A stretch of DNA of 64,000 nt from Siphonodentalium dalli. Taxonomy: Eukaryota > Mollusca > Scaphopoda > Gadilida > Siphonodentaliidae. Position 1 is the first letter of the stretch, and each line of letters opens with the position of its first letter. The translations under genes were made by a program, and so were the position numbers. Below are positions 1 to 10,701 of the stretch, in pieces. The stretch is taken from assembly GCA_032622095.1 (NCBI GenBank), contig CP136062.1:151216875-151280874 (forward strand), read 5' to 3'. The notes below the pieces were generated by a model. That model saw only the letters and a program-made list of their open reading frames with translations, was not told where the DNA came from and did no database searches.

Positions 1-867
1 CATCCAGATATATGAATTGTAATTCGTAACAAAAGCCAAACAATAGCACCATAGCATGAGCAAATTATACAAATAGTGACATGAGAAGTAGGCTCGTGTG
101 ATCGACTTAACTCCGATCTCAGTCTCTACTCTGTTGACCTAATGCTTGACAAGAAATATCAAGATTAATCATAGTTAATAGAGAGAAAACCAGTAGAGAT
201 AGATATTGATGATGGACACACCGCTGGTAGAATTCCAGAACTTTCAAGAATATTCTGGCCTTATTCCGTCAAGTCTGTAATCTATTCACTGACACCAAGG
301 GAGAGCAACAACCCTGTACACAGTATTGATATGGGTCGATAGGTTTAGACCCGGCGCGAATGGCAGACAAAAATTGGAAACTTGGCCAGTTTGAGAAATT
401 CAAGCCAGAGACGATTGTCACCAGCCAATTGCTTATTAATGTCAACCCGAGAACAAGATGACACCATTCCGTATCAAACAAAATGGCGATGGCATAGACG
501 AACATGAGTTAAATCATGCAAATAAGACACTGTATTGTTCTCTAAAATGTAGTGTATGTCTGGTTCGATGCAGTCTGGAGTAAACTACATACCCACATAT
601 AAAAAATAGTATCAGTATGAATCTGAGTGTATTTTTACATAGACTGGGTTCGATGTAGACACATTACAGAATTCTTCAAGCAGGAAAAACCCATATCTCA
701 TTGGCATGTAAAAGAGGAAAAAGCTTATTTTACGAACATATTTTACAATTGCCTGTGTGTTTTGGCGATGTACCAACTTCAGAAACGGAAATAATATATG
801 ACCCTACAGTGGCTCATAATTTATCATCAAACAAAGAATACTTGAAATCTATTCTAGCCATGCCAAT
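1..867. other. No recognisable gene
   Basis: AT-rich sequence with only short, codon-poor open frames on both strands. It lies downstream of the last SLC23-type exon found (minus strand), so it may be intron or 3' flank of that gene, but I found no exon with transporter character here. Confidence 0.4.
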
Positions 868-1676
868 TTATACCACGATCGCCTATCTTCTATTATATAT
901 TTTGGAAGATCTGTGTGTCTGTCTGTGTGTTCGCGATGAACTCGAAAACGGCCCACCCGATTTCGATGAAACTTGGTATGTGGGGGTATATTTTCGGCCG
1001 GGGACGAACATAGGCATATTAATGTGTCCGTGCGACGTGACCTTGACCTTGAAATCGGGTAACTTCAAGGTCAAATCGCCAATTTTGATGGGATTTCGAC
1101 GAAATTTGATACGTGGGGTTACTTTTGTCCACTAATTGTTTTGGACGGGTCCAATCGTGACCCCGACCAGACCTTGACCTTCAAAATGATCAATTCAAGG
1201 TCAAATCGGGTAAAACCGGATGGATTTCGACGGGCACGTTTGTCGGGTATACTTTTGTCCGGGCAGTGTTTTTGGACTGGTCAAATCGTGACCCCACTTG
1301 ACCTTGACCTTCAAAATGGACAATTCAAGGTCAAAGCCCGGACGAAGTCGGGTCACCTTCTAGTACTATATAAATAAAGCCATCCGTTTAAATTTTACAT
1401 TTAATCAACACCTGTTGATTAAACGCGCCTACTGTTGATTAAACTTCGCAGAGTGGATTAAACTTTCTCCATACAATTTGAACGGAAAAGTGTTTATCCA
1501 TCGCATTGTAAAGATCGTGGCATAAACAAAATATACGCATAGTGTTTCTGAATAACAAATTTAATCCACTCGTGGGATTGGAGATTTACACCAATCGCTG
1601 AAGCCCGTGGTGTAAATCGCCAATCCCACTCGTGGATTAAATTTGTTATTCAGAAACACTATGCGTATATTCTATA
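868..1676 (+). mobile_element. Palindromic non-autonomous element, copy 1, split by a Helitron-like insertion
   Basis: The same sequence occurs inverted at about 53,936-54,258. Shared landmarks are a TTTATACCACGATCGCC end, a stretch with repeated GTTGATTAAA motifs (about 1,400-1,460), and a terminal palindrome (1,532-1,670) built from TACGCATAGTGTTTCTGAAT and its reverse complement. The palindrome would form a stem of about 60 bp with a short loop near 1,600. In this copy, 886-1,363 is foreign, as shown by comparison with the uninterrupted copy at 54 kb. I see no coding sequence. The class is unknown; a miniature or foldback transposon is the likeliest reading. Confidence 0.65.
886..1363 (+). 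mobile_element. Helitron-like non-autonomous element H1
   Basis: It begins TC after an A (885/886) and ends CTAG before a T (1,360-1,363/1,364). A short 3' hairpin, CCCG-GACGAAGT-CGGG (about 1,337-1,352), lies a few bases before the CTAG. These are the termini and the A/T insertion preference known for Helitrons. The 5' part has a TATATATTTTGGAAGATCTGTGTGTCTGTCTG-like start, shared in kind with the elements at 5.5 and 43.4 kb. The interior carries repeated TTGACCTTGACC and TTCAAGGTCA motifs. The inverted sister of the host element (54.2 kb) gives a nearly exact empty site. No RepHel protein is present, so it is non-autonomous. Confidence 0.65.
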
Positions 1677-2895
1677 TATAATCTATATATCCTATGTAGT
1701 TTCTTGTTATTAACTGAGTGAAGATATTTGTCATGGTTCGGAATAGGTAACGTTCAGGTTCCCTGTAGACTTCAGCTCGTGAACGGTGAGGTGCTGAAGA
1801 ACGTGTACATTTGGCATCAGCAACAACTGTGTCATTGGAATGAAATTTCATGCACAACGAATCATATAAAGTTGAACCATTCTGCTGATTGGTTGAATTT
1901 TGTCAAAGGAAACAGTACAGTGGAAAATGCATAGTACGATCAGAAACATGTAAACTGATACCATCATAATCCATTTTGAAAAATGTACAGCTCAATGTGA
2001 AACACGGCTATTAGATTAGTAGAACGGGCCAATGGCGAAAATATTCCTTCATTATAGATCGCCAATTTAAAGTATGTGAGGGTAACAGAAGTTTGGGGTC
2101 ATATCGGAGCCGGAACGTCAAAGAGGTGCATCCATTTGCATGTTATTATAAGTAAATTTAGAAAGCCTACAGTCGAATAAGAGACACTGCCATTCTCCAG
2201 TATAGCTGTGGGAAAACACATTTTGGGAATCATGCAATATTTGTGGGAGTATGATGTTGCACTATCGATGGGGTGGTATTACCCCCACACCCATACAATG
2301 AAGTGAGCAAATTTGTTTTCAGTGGTCAGACATCTGATTTATTCCACCCACGGAAGTACCTCTCCAAACGGGTAGTTTATTAAGGAATGTGTTGGGGAAT
2401 CTGATGACAGGTATGCTTTATCTTCCATGACATGGTTGACAAAATCAAAATAGCAAGCGGGTGGACCCGGTTTGGACAGAGCTTGCAGAATAGTCGAAGG
2501 ATGCTGGTGCTAATGCCATTGAGTTCAATGTGACACCGAGGATCTGGCTTCGAACTGAACCATATATGGTTTTATTGAAATTTGCCCACCTCACCAGCTT
2601 ACACCACCATAGTCTGAATATATTGTATTTAACATCTCACATATGTGCGTCGAACTTGAACAAAGCAAATTATACAAAACAAATAGGCATCAGTTATCAT
2701 AATAATATCACCATGGAAAACACTTCGAGCTACCATGAACATTGAAGCTGTTATAAAAGACTGAATGAAAAGTCAAAGTTGGAGCCGGAACATGTGTGAA
2801 TTAGTGGAGGCATGTCATGTGACAGTCACCCTTTCAGTACAAAGTACCTGTTAATTAGCTTCCATTACCGACGATTTTACACGTGCGTTACTTAC
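1677..2895. other. No recognisable gene
   Basis: I found no exon, RNA gene or clear repeat. Short open frames here have no family resemblance and are not bounded by convincing splice sites. Later exons of the SLC23-type gene could lie here, but I could not find one in phase with the exon ending at 2,896. Confidence 0.4.
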
Positions 2896-3077
2896 ATTGA
2901 CCCGATCCCCCAGTGAGTGGAGACAAATTTAAGGACGGTTTTGTAGACGTATATGCCGACAAGGGTCATGGTTGGAACGACTGTCACCGGACCAATGAAG
3001 CGCAGCAGGAACCCAACCAACCCTGTCGCACCAACAATGGTCTGGAATAGTCCGGCCATCATCAGGCTGCCTGTAAG
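2896..3077 (-). CDS. SLC23-type transporter, coding exon 5 (TM region)
   Basis: A 182-nt exon read on the minus strand, with acceptor ...GAATAG before CTTACA and donor after GGGTCAAT (GTAAGT). It enters in phase 0 and leaves in phase 2. The peptide contains GSLMMAGLFQTIVGATGLVG followed by FLLRFIGPVTVVPTMTLVGI, which is the diagnostic core of the SLC23/nucleobase-ascorbate transporter family (membrane helices in the middle of the protein). A second possible acceptor 7 nt further in (CTTACAG) would break the frame with the upstream exon, so the outer AG was chosen. The next exon, expected to carry the rest of the transport core, was not found between here and position 1. Confidence 0.85.
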
Positions 3078-4023
3078 CTATTCGAAACAAGAATGTTAAA
3101 ATCAATATGATTATTACATCAAATCCTCGCCATTCCTCAGATATACATGTTTGTTGTTGAATAACCATCAGTTTCTTATAACAAATTTGCAAGTCAAACG
3201 CCGAAACACCACCATAACACCAATTATACTTTTTGTCGCTCCTTGTGAATTTTATTTTACGCTGCCGAATTTCAGAACAAATGGAGGATATATCCAAGCA
3301 ATTCTATTGTTGATTTATTTCATCAGTTGCATCAGATAATTATTCATAATGTTATATCAATAGAACTGGACCTTAGGACCGGTGATGTTATGAGAAAAGT
3401 CTCGCATAAAACCGCAACGCAACGAAATTCTTATTCGAAAACTGGACGAAATGTCAATATTTTCGTGATAGAATTTGCTAAACATTCCCGCCTGCACAAG
3501 TTGACATTAAACATAAAAGTGGCATTTGAAGTGGAATTGCATTGACTCTATATCTAGTCCGATTTAGAGCAAGTAATCACCCTTTGCCTATTGAAACCAG
3601 TCGGTGGTTCGAATGGCACAGCTAGAAATCACCGAATTTGTTTATTGAGCCAAAATGACCGTTTGGCAGACGAATATCATTATATATTCCATTGCCATAT
3701 TTTGACAAGAAAGAGACAGGCTGATACATCGATCATATCGACAATACCCGAGCATGTCTAAATTCAGAATTTTACTTTCAAATACTAAAATATCAATTAA
3801 CAGGAAATTATGTAGATTCATACAATATGTGTGTAAAGAACTCCGAATCATATCCGCATAGCTAACTCATGTTGTTTTCTCGTCTAATTTTATATATTAA
3901 TTTGTATGTTGTTCCTTCTCACAATGCTGATGGCTTGAGGAAATAAATATATCTATCTGCAACACGATCGTTACTGTGTTCTTGCTCACAGTGTGTGGCA
4001 GCTTCGCTATACATTGCACTTAC

Positions 4024-4094
4024 CACTTGAATACGTTTCTCTGTGTACTGCTCATAGTATGATTCTTGAGATATGTTCCCGCTTGTTGAGTTCG
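4024..4094 (-). CDS. SLC23-type transporter, coding exon 4 (hydrophilic loop)
   Basis: A 71-nt exon bounded by TTACAG and GTAAGT (minus strand), entering in phase 1 and leaving in phase 0. It encodes a polar loop rich in Ser, Gln, Tyr and Glu, ending in KRIQV, where family members have a charged stretch before the GSLM helix. The call rests on splice sites, phase fit with both neighbours and loop position. Sequence conservation here is low in the family, so it is less certain than the flanking exons. The intron upstream of it (4,095-6,936) hosts the TTAA element and the two tandem Helitron-like elements. Confidence 0.7.
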
Positions 4095-4174
4095 CTGTAA
4101 TAATTGATATTGTCAATGATATTGTAGCTCAACTTTAGGAGGCGTTAATTTTATACTCAGTGGTCAATATAATG

Positions 4175-4574
4175 TTAACCCTTTACCCAACAAAACGGCC
4201 AAAACCGGCCAAATAAAGCTTCAGCAGCCTAAAATATCTTCGGTCTGTCTCAATAGAACCATACAAATATGGATATCATTGGAACCGGCTCATTGACCAC
4301 ATTGTGATGGTTACAGTTATGCCCTGTGTCAATGCATTCTCTTATATATGCGAGTCGACCATAGGTCGCCTCGCATATATAAGAGACTGCATTGGCCTAA
4401 AAAAAATCTTTTTTTAACACTTTTTACCATTTTTTCTTACATTCTTTAACAATTTTATAATTTTTAATGTGTTAAGCCAATGCATTCTCTTATATATGCG
4501 AGGCGACCTATGGTCGACTCGCATATATAAGAGAATGCATTGGCACAGGGCCGTTCTGTTGTGTAAAGGGTTAA
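4175..4574. mobile_element. TTAA-flanked miniature element (piggyBac-like) with twin hairpins
   Basis: TTAA occurs at both ends (4,175-4,178 and 4,571-4,574). The terminal inverted repeat begins CCCTTTACCCAACAAAACGG on the left and CCCTTTACACAACAGAACGG on the right. The CCCTTT terminus and TTAA target fit piggyBac-derived MITEs. Inside are two near-perfect hairpins (about 4,330-4,396 and 4,473-4,545), each with arms containing CATTCTCTTATATATGCGAG. The two hairpins are also inverted copies of each other, separated by an A/T-rich spacer. No coding sequence. Confidence 0.8.
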
Positions 4575-5511
4575 AGAATAAGTAAAGTCAAAACGTTTCA
4601 GTCAAGGGATTGTATTGTATAGATGATATAGTTTTAATTTGAAACATTTCTTCAATAAATGTAGGCTGCAGGGTGTGCCGATGGATTCAATTGTTAACTC
4701 CATTATGACTGCTGGTGTCCATGTTTTTTAACGAATTTTCGACACATTTTATGACTTTATGACTTCCATCTACATACCGACGAACTATGTGAAGTTTGGT
4801 GTTACTCGGATGAGGGATTTTGCCCGGAGGGTGCGCTAAAGGAAATTGTTGACGGAAGTGCGGACGGACGCTACCCATGACAGAACCTTTTTCGAACTGA
4901 AATGACGAAATAGCAGCCATAAATTACATGACAACCGACACCGAAATATCGAGTGCATAATCATATTTATTGCTCTCATTGTTCTCATGAAATCCAAATT
5001 TACACATAAAATGATAAATTAACGCATACATTCTCTGCCTCTAAGAAGCTGAAAAGCGTCCAAATGAGATATGGTCGCCATTGGAGACGGCAAATATAAG
5101 CCTTACAAGCGTATTAACTTCCTCATTCTACAAAAGGATCACACTATAAAATGTGCTATTGTATTATAAATGATGTGCTTTGAATGGAATAAAAGAGTAT
5201 TAACCCAACTAAAATTTGACTTTGCCAAGTTGCGCTAATAGGGACAGGTTATGTGTATAACGAAAATCATTCCGGGGGATGAAGAGTTTCTCTGTTGCTC
5301 TGATGATGCCCATGCAGCTTAGATTTTCAAACAGCGCACTGACAAATTTCCAAACTCAAGGATATTCCATTTGCAATCCGACCTCTGGTCAAATTACTCG
5401 GATGTGTTTCTCGATAGAGAGAAGAGGGGATGGGAGCGAACAAGAGAGAGGGGAAGAGGTCAACTGAGATAGATACGATTCCGCGGCTATATATGGTAAT
5501 ATATATATATA

Positions 5512-6025
5512 CTAGGCGATGAGCCCGACGTTGTCCGGGCTATTCAAAAACCAAATTTCAAGTCGATAGCTCTGCCCGTTTCCGAGATCTGGTCTGCGCA
5601 TGCGCGAAGCTGGCATCGCACGGGCTCGGCGACCCGATAAAATTCGTATCCGGGGCAAGATACAGTCACATACCAAGTTTCAAGTCGATAGCTCCACCCG
5701 TTTCCGAGATCTCGTCTGTGCATGCGCGAAGCTGGCGTCGCACGGGCTCGGCGACCCAATAAAATTCGTATCCGGGGCAAGATACATTCACATAGCAAAT
5801 TTCAAGTCGATAACTCCACCCGTTTCCGAGATCTCGTCTGCGCATGCGCGAAGCGGGCGCCGCACGGGCTCGCCAATACGACAACGTCGACCGCCTGGTC
5901 AAACTATACACACGTACCAAATTTTGTCCAGATCGGTCGAGAATCGTAGATTTGTATAAATGGCATACAGACAGACAGACAGACATACAGACAGACAAAC
6001 ATAGCTCTTCAAAATATATATGAGA
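5512..6025 (-). mobile_element. Helitron-like non-autonomous element H2
   Basis: Read on the minus strand it starts TC (revcomp of 6,024-6,025) and ends CTAG (5,512-5,515) before T. The subterminal hairpin GCCCG-GACAACGT-CGGGC lies about 7-10 nt from the CTAG. Internally it has three copies of a 122-bp tandem repeat (phase markers AGTCGATAGC at 5,561, 5,683 and 5,805), each with TTTCCGAGATCTCGTCTGCG and CATGCGCGAAGC. A CAGA microsatellite lies near the 5' end. Non-coding; open frames inside are repeat artefacts. Confidence 0.7.
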
Positions 6026-6481
6026 CTAGCCGATGAGCCCGACGTTGTCCGGGCTATTCAAAAACCAAATTTCAAGTCGATAGCTCTACCCAGCCCGACG
6101 TTGTCCGGGCTATTCAAAAACCAAATTTCAAGTCGATAGCTCTACCCGTTTCCGAGATCTGGTCTGCGCATGCGCGAAGCTGGCGTCGCACGGACTCGGC
6201 GACCCGATAAAATTTGTATCCGGGGCAAGATACATTCACATACCAAATTTCAAGTCGATAGCTCCACCCGTTTCCGAGATCTCGTCTGAGCATGCGCGAA
6301 GCGGGCGCCGCACGGGCTCGCCAATACGACAACGTCCACCGCCTGGTCAAATTACACACACGTACCAAGTTTGGTCCCGATCGGTCGAGAATCGTAGATT
6401 TGTATAAATGACAAACATACAGACAAACATACAGACAAACATGCAAACATACAGACAGAGGTCTTCAAAATATATATGAGA
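6026..6481 (-). mobile_element. Helitron-like element H3, directly abutting H2
   Basis: Same family as H2, in the same orientation, and joined to it with no spacer: the CTAG end of H3 (6,026-6,029) abuts the TC start of H2. The TC end of H3 is at 6,480-6,481, next to an A in the element's orientation. It carries a partial duplication of its own 3' end (the CCCGACGTTGTCCGGG hairpin occurs at about 6,038 and again at about 6,093) and fewer 122-bp subrepeats than H2. Head-to-tail tandems of this kind are known for rolling-circle elements. Confidence 0.7.
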
Positions 6482-6936
6482 TATGTTGACGTTGTTAGTT
6501 ACCAAGGCGGGGTGTTACCAAGGCGGAGAACAGACATCACAGGAGGTTAATTTCACACAGGGGGGAGGAGCACGCGACATACTATGCCCGCGAATGTTCG
6601 AAAGATGTATCATTTAGCAGAAATAGCTTCCACTATTAAAAGGTCGAAATTTTCAACTATATTCAACACCAAATTCAGACGCCTCCACATTTAAAGACAC
6701 TTAATGCTGCCCTTGTTAGAGTCATGTTTATGTATATGGTTCTCTTCCGTTTATCTCAATGTGTCGATAAATACGTGGCCTCTCGATTTATTTGTATTCC
6801 ATGTATTTGTCGAACTATGTTGTCCATGTTGGCCATATTAAAAATTGCGTAGGCCTATACACATGTTGAGGTTCAAATGATTCATCTCCATTTGAATGAA
6901 ACCTAATCCAAAATGATCGACTGAAGGATGACGTAC

Positions 6937-7037
6937 ATGTAAGTGTGTTGTATTCTGGACATTTCCATTCTTCAAGGGACATCATGGCAATGAGCGGGAC
7001 TATATATGCTGCAGCTGGGCCCTGGTATATCGGGAGC
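6937..7037 (-). CDS. SLC23-type transporter, coding exon 3
   Basis: A 101-nt minus-strand exon with acceptor ACTTTCAG and donor GTACGT. It enters in phase 2 (completing an Arg codon) and leaves in phase 1. The peptide reads LPIYQGPAAAYIVPLIAMMS then LEEWKCPEY, matching the SLC23 stretch that follows the GCR motif (usually LPxxQGxSxAFLVP..., then a W-x-C-P segment). It is the strongest family signature in the window together with the exon ending at 2,896. The QG pair of the motif is kept. Confidence 0.88.
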
Positions 7038-7568
7038 CTGAAAGTGAATACGATACGGGGGTTATTGATAACACTCCACGAATAGGCATATAACTTTAAT
7101 TTAAATTGTCTTCGCCATTATTTTGTCCACCGCATATTTGATATTGAATAACGTTGTTTGTCAATGAAAGAACTATTATATTTACGTTATAACAAGAACA
7201 CTTGTTAAATGTTTTTTTTGCTTAATATGAATCACTAAACTTGCAAGTGAAAACCTGGTGAAGTCATTTGGCTTTAAAAGGTTTGAATCAATATTTTGAA
7301 ACATACTACCCTACATCTAAGAGCGTTATGTTGTCAAACCAAATTAGTCAGAATTGTATAAGCCCGTTTGTCGGGCGAATACAAACGACTTCACTCAACA
7401 AGAACATATACAACAATACGACATGAATACGCAAAACAACTCTCTCTAATTGTCACCTCTAATATAAGGACCCACACATACGCTCTCTATAGTCAAAACC
7501 AGACAAGAATTATTGTGTTCAGACTAGAATAGAATAAAAGGCGATGCTAGTGACTGAATATAACTCAC

Positions 7569-7726
7569 CTACACCCTATAGTTGCCATCAGGATGGTGCT
7601 AATACCATTACACATGGCCGTCGTCGCGAGCAGCTTCGTTTTGAGTGCCTCATCCTTGTGTCCACACACCAACTCCGTTATCAGCAGCGAGATGGTCAAT
7701 GTTCGGGAAAATGAGGTCAACAGTTG
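7569..7726 (-). CDS. SLC23-type transporter, coding exon 2 (TM1/TM2)
   Basis: A 158-nt minus-strand exon with acceptor ATTACAG and donor GTGAGT, phase 0 in and 2 out. It encodes QLLTSFSRTLTISLLITELV, then a hydrophilic CGHKDEALKTKLL segment, then a helix ending ILMATIGCR. Order and spacing match helices 1-2 of SLC23 proteins. The family's almost invariant Gln-His pair at the start of this region is Gln-Gln here (Gln from the end of exon 1, Gln as first codon of this exon). That suggests a divergent paralogue with altered substrate handling, or a decaying copy. Confidence 0.85.
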
Positions 7727-7791
7727 CTGTAATAACATTAATGATGTTAGAGAGAATCCGCTTGTAGGTTTTAGCGTGTAACATGTAGGCA

Positions 7792-8381
7792 TTAAAGGGA
7801 TACTCTACCCAAAATGTTGTTGTTGGTTTCTAAAGTCTCCGAGTCGGAGAATAAGGTAACAATTTTTCCATTATTTGAAATTCTGTTGAGCACGATGTAG
7901 TGTTACGGATGGCAAATTTACCGGAATGCAAAAATACAAATTGTCGTTGTCGAGTATTTTTTATACAGTTTTCAACCAAATGTATCAAATAAAAGTTATA
8001 TTATATGCATACTTGTCCCATATACTCATTTAATTTATTGTATCGTCACTAGTCAGTGTGTGGCTTGAGTTTTCTCCCTGTATCATCATAATGTTTTAAA
8101 CGATCGTGGTTTACTAATCCAGTATCCCTCAAGTAATTTGATTACGTTTTATACACGGAAATTCGTATTTTAATTTACGCCATTTTATGGCTGGAGCCAT
8201 AAATTCAATTTATATCAAATTATTAACTTTTAAATTATTAAATTTTAAGATAGCCTATTAACCTGAGCGTTTACAGAATACAACTTCGACTCAAATTACT
8301 TATGTTTCTATATATTATCGATCTTATAGATCGGTGTTATTACCCGAAATTTATTGAAAATGGCGTACAGTACCCCTTTAA
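7792..8381. mobile_element. TTAA-flanked miniature element in SLC23 intron 1
   Basis: TTAA lies at 7,792-7,795 and 8,378-8,381. Termini are TTAAAGGGATACTCTACCC on the left and TTAAAGGGGTACTGTACGCC on the right strand, an imperfect inverted repeat. A short palindrome containing TTATGGCTGGAGCCATAA lies near 8,187. A relative with the same layout is at 55,486-55,826. No coding sequence. piggyBac-like or Kolobok-like, since both use TTAA. Confidence 0.7.
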
Positions 8382-9212
8382 CCCGCAATTATGTCCAATC
8401 ATAAACATGGTTTATTTGGCTGGAAGATAACTCAGAGCTAGTTATTATAGAATATGCTATGAATGTATAAATGTACTGAAATCATTCGGAATAACGAACC
8501 TTCGGAATAGCCAATCTTCGGAATTGCGAACCTTCGGAATGGAGAACCCTACCCGAGCGGACGCCGTTGCGAGATATCCAGTGAGGTTACGCAATCACTG
8601 TGACTTTGTATGCTTTTTCTTCTATGTGTTTATACATGGCACCTAATTAGCTCCCAATCCGACTTAATCGTATCCTTTTTTCAAGTTAAAGTGTGTTTAT
8701 TGATGAGGGCAAGAATTTCTAACAGTTCTAGATCTCAGTCCTGAATCAAATTCCGAAGACGTTGTGGAGAACACACGAAACTTGTCAGTTGTACAGGTAT
8801 GTGGTGACAGGGGTTGGTTGGGGTGTCTCGACCCCCCCCCCCCAACTTTGGTACAATTTTCTTAGCTGTACAGTCATTCATACGTGAGGAAAATCAGGAT
8901 TCTTTTGGCTAACTATTCCAAATAATGATACGTACAAGCCAGCAAACGCAACAAACAAACCCGATTTTAAACAAATACATATACAAACTTATGACTAACT
9001 CGGGGAGGGGGTGGCCGGTGATCTGTATATATATGTTCAACTTGTTTTGGTAGTCATGTTGCTTTGTCATTACTAATTATTTATTTTTCAGTGTAATAAC
9101 ATATAGGAGAGGGGGGTACCCTTAAGTGAGTCAGCACTTGTCTGTATAAACAGATGTATTTGTTACATATCATGTGTTATCTAAATATGACAAATAAATA
9201 TGTTTAAACTAA
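8382..9212. other. Intron sequence without gene; C-tract near 8,830
   Basis: This lies within the first intron of the SLC23-type gene. It contains a run of about 13 C at 8,831-8,843 followed by AACTTTGGTACA, which recurs at the start of the repeat copy at 9,213. This suggests one repeat copy split by a later insertion. Nothing coding was recognised. Confidence 0.4.
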
Positions 9213-9485
9213 ACTTTGGTACATTTCCAGCAGTTGGAAACTTCATGCCTGACACAACATTAGTTGGACATTAATTTGACACCATATATAGGTTGGAATG
9301 TTCTCATTGTTTGATTTTTCAACCAGTGAAAGTTGGTAATTTTCCAATTTTAGGCTGTGTCAGATTGGATATTTCCAAGGGGGTGCAAATGGAATTTTGC
9401 GAACCTGTGAGTTTGATGTTTGGTTCAATGGGGGGGGGGGGGGGTCAGATGGTCGGAAATTTGATGGAGCACTCTCTCTAGCCAC
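9213..9485 (+). repeat. Interspersed repeat family G, copy 1
   Basis: Shares with 52,880-53,525 and 59,080-59,490 a series of landmarks: CAGTTGGAAA, TTCATGCCTG, a GTTCTC-TTTGATTTTTCAAC block, GGGGGTGCAAAT, and a run of G followed by an ...AGCC(A/G)CGTCCC end. Copies are diverged from one another. There is no coding frame. Type unknown. Confidence 0.5.
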
Positions 9486-10510
9486 GTCCCCTAGAACTTC
9501 TACGTGTGGGTACTTAATCAATAAATTGACTGCATTTCCACTATATATATTCCTGAGATCCTAGAATAAGCTTTACATTTGTGTTTGTGCGATTGTGAGA
9601 TGCAGTTCACGTGCGATCACAAGACCACAACTATTGTTGGCCAAAAAATGTCCCTGTTTCTGCACTATTGTGCAAAACGACTGCATTTAACGAAACAAAA
9701 CATTTTAAATATGAAATTGCTATAAGACTAGACAGTACATACGTGTATCTGATAATCCATCGATATCATATAATCCTACTATTTCTTGAATAAGAAGGAA
9801 CATATAATAACGAACAAAGCAGAAGACATATACATGCAGGTTCACGTGAATTCGGTCAATGGTGAGGTATCTGCCGAATTTGAAATCGACATGCGTTCGG
9901 GCGGTATTTTATGGATAGAATTGTGAAACGAACATGATGAAAGTGACAATGAAATTGACAACGATTTGCTTCAAGTTCGCCATCAAGCTAAGTGCTCCCC
10001 CAGCGTTACTATCAATAACATTATTATTTGGCTAATTTCAGTAATATTCTCCCTGTTTACACTCGATAACACAAATTTGTCTCCGCATTTAAAATTCTTT
10101 GATATAGATCGTTTATATTCTGCAATAATGTGTACACAAGGAACGTATTCTTATGTTTTATTGTGTTTTTAAACTCCGAGGTGGCGAAATCTCGGTTTGT
10201 TTACATTATGAATATTTGAGTCCGTAATCGGAATCAGATCTGAATCCAGATTACAACGAAATAACGATTGATTACGTTTACGGTCTGTTCGTTTACTAAT
10301 TCTGGTCTGTTCGTTTACCGAACCACGTCGTACGGGGACTAATCCGTAATCTGAATCCAGATTCTCCCACCAAATAACGACTCTGGCGCATGAAGATTAC
10401 TATAGACGAACATCATTTTTATCACGCAACAACCCAATTATTGATAACTCCCCACCACTGTCATCATTTCACGACTTCATCTGTCCCCCTCCTGTCTTCT
10501 AGTTTCTCAT
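9486..10510. other. Intron sequence without gene
   Basis: Part of SLC23 intron 1. Only short AT-rich open frames; no splice-bounded exon of the transporter fits here, because the flanking exons (7,569-7,726 and 12,510-12,782) already join in phase 0. Confidence 0.45.
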
Positions 10511-10602
<92 letters not shown>

Positions 10603-10624
10603 GTCTGTCTCTCTCTCTCTCTCT
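10511..10624. repeat. (CT)n microsatellite
   Basis: An almost uninterrupted CT run of about 110 bp with one TCTGTCTGTCT interruption near 10,600. The Ser/Leu and Arg/Glu open frames across it are artefacts of the dinucleotide repeat. Confidence 0.97.
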
Positions 10625-10701
10625 GACTCCTGCTATCTTCTCCCTTTTGCATCCCTAATTCGTGCAAATTCAGTCATATATCGCCATTTCTCATATAACC
10701 A

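Noticed and set aside
701-1135. 144-codon ORF at the left edge
   Set aside because: It runs across the junction between host sequence and the Helitron-like element, has no recognisable domain, and the element part is repeat sequence.
10390-10667. Ser/Leu-rich and Arg/Glu-rich proteins across 10.5-10.6 kb
   Set aside because: Translation of a CT dinucleotide microsatellite.
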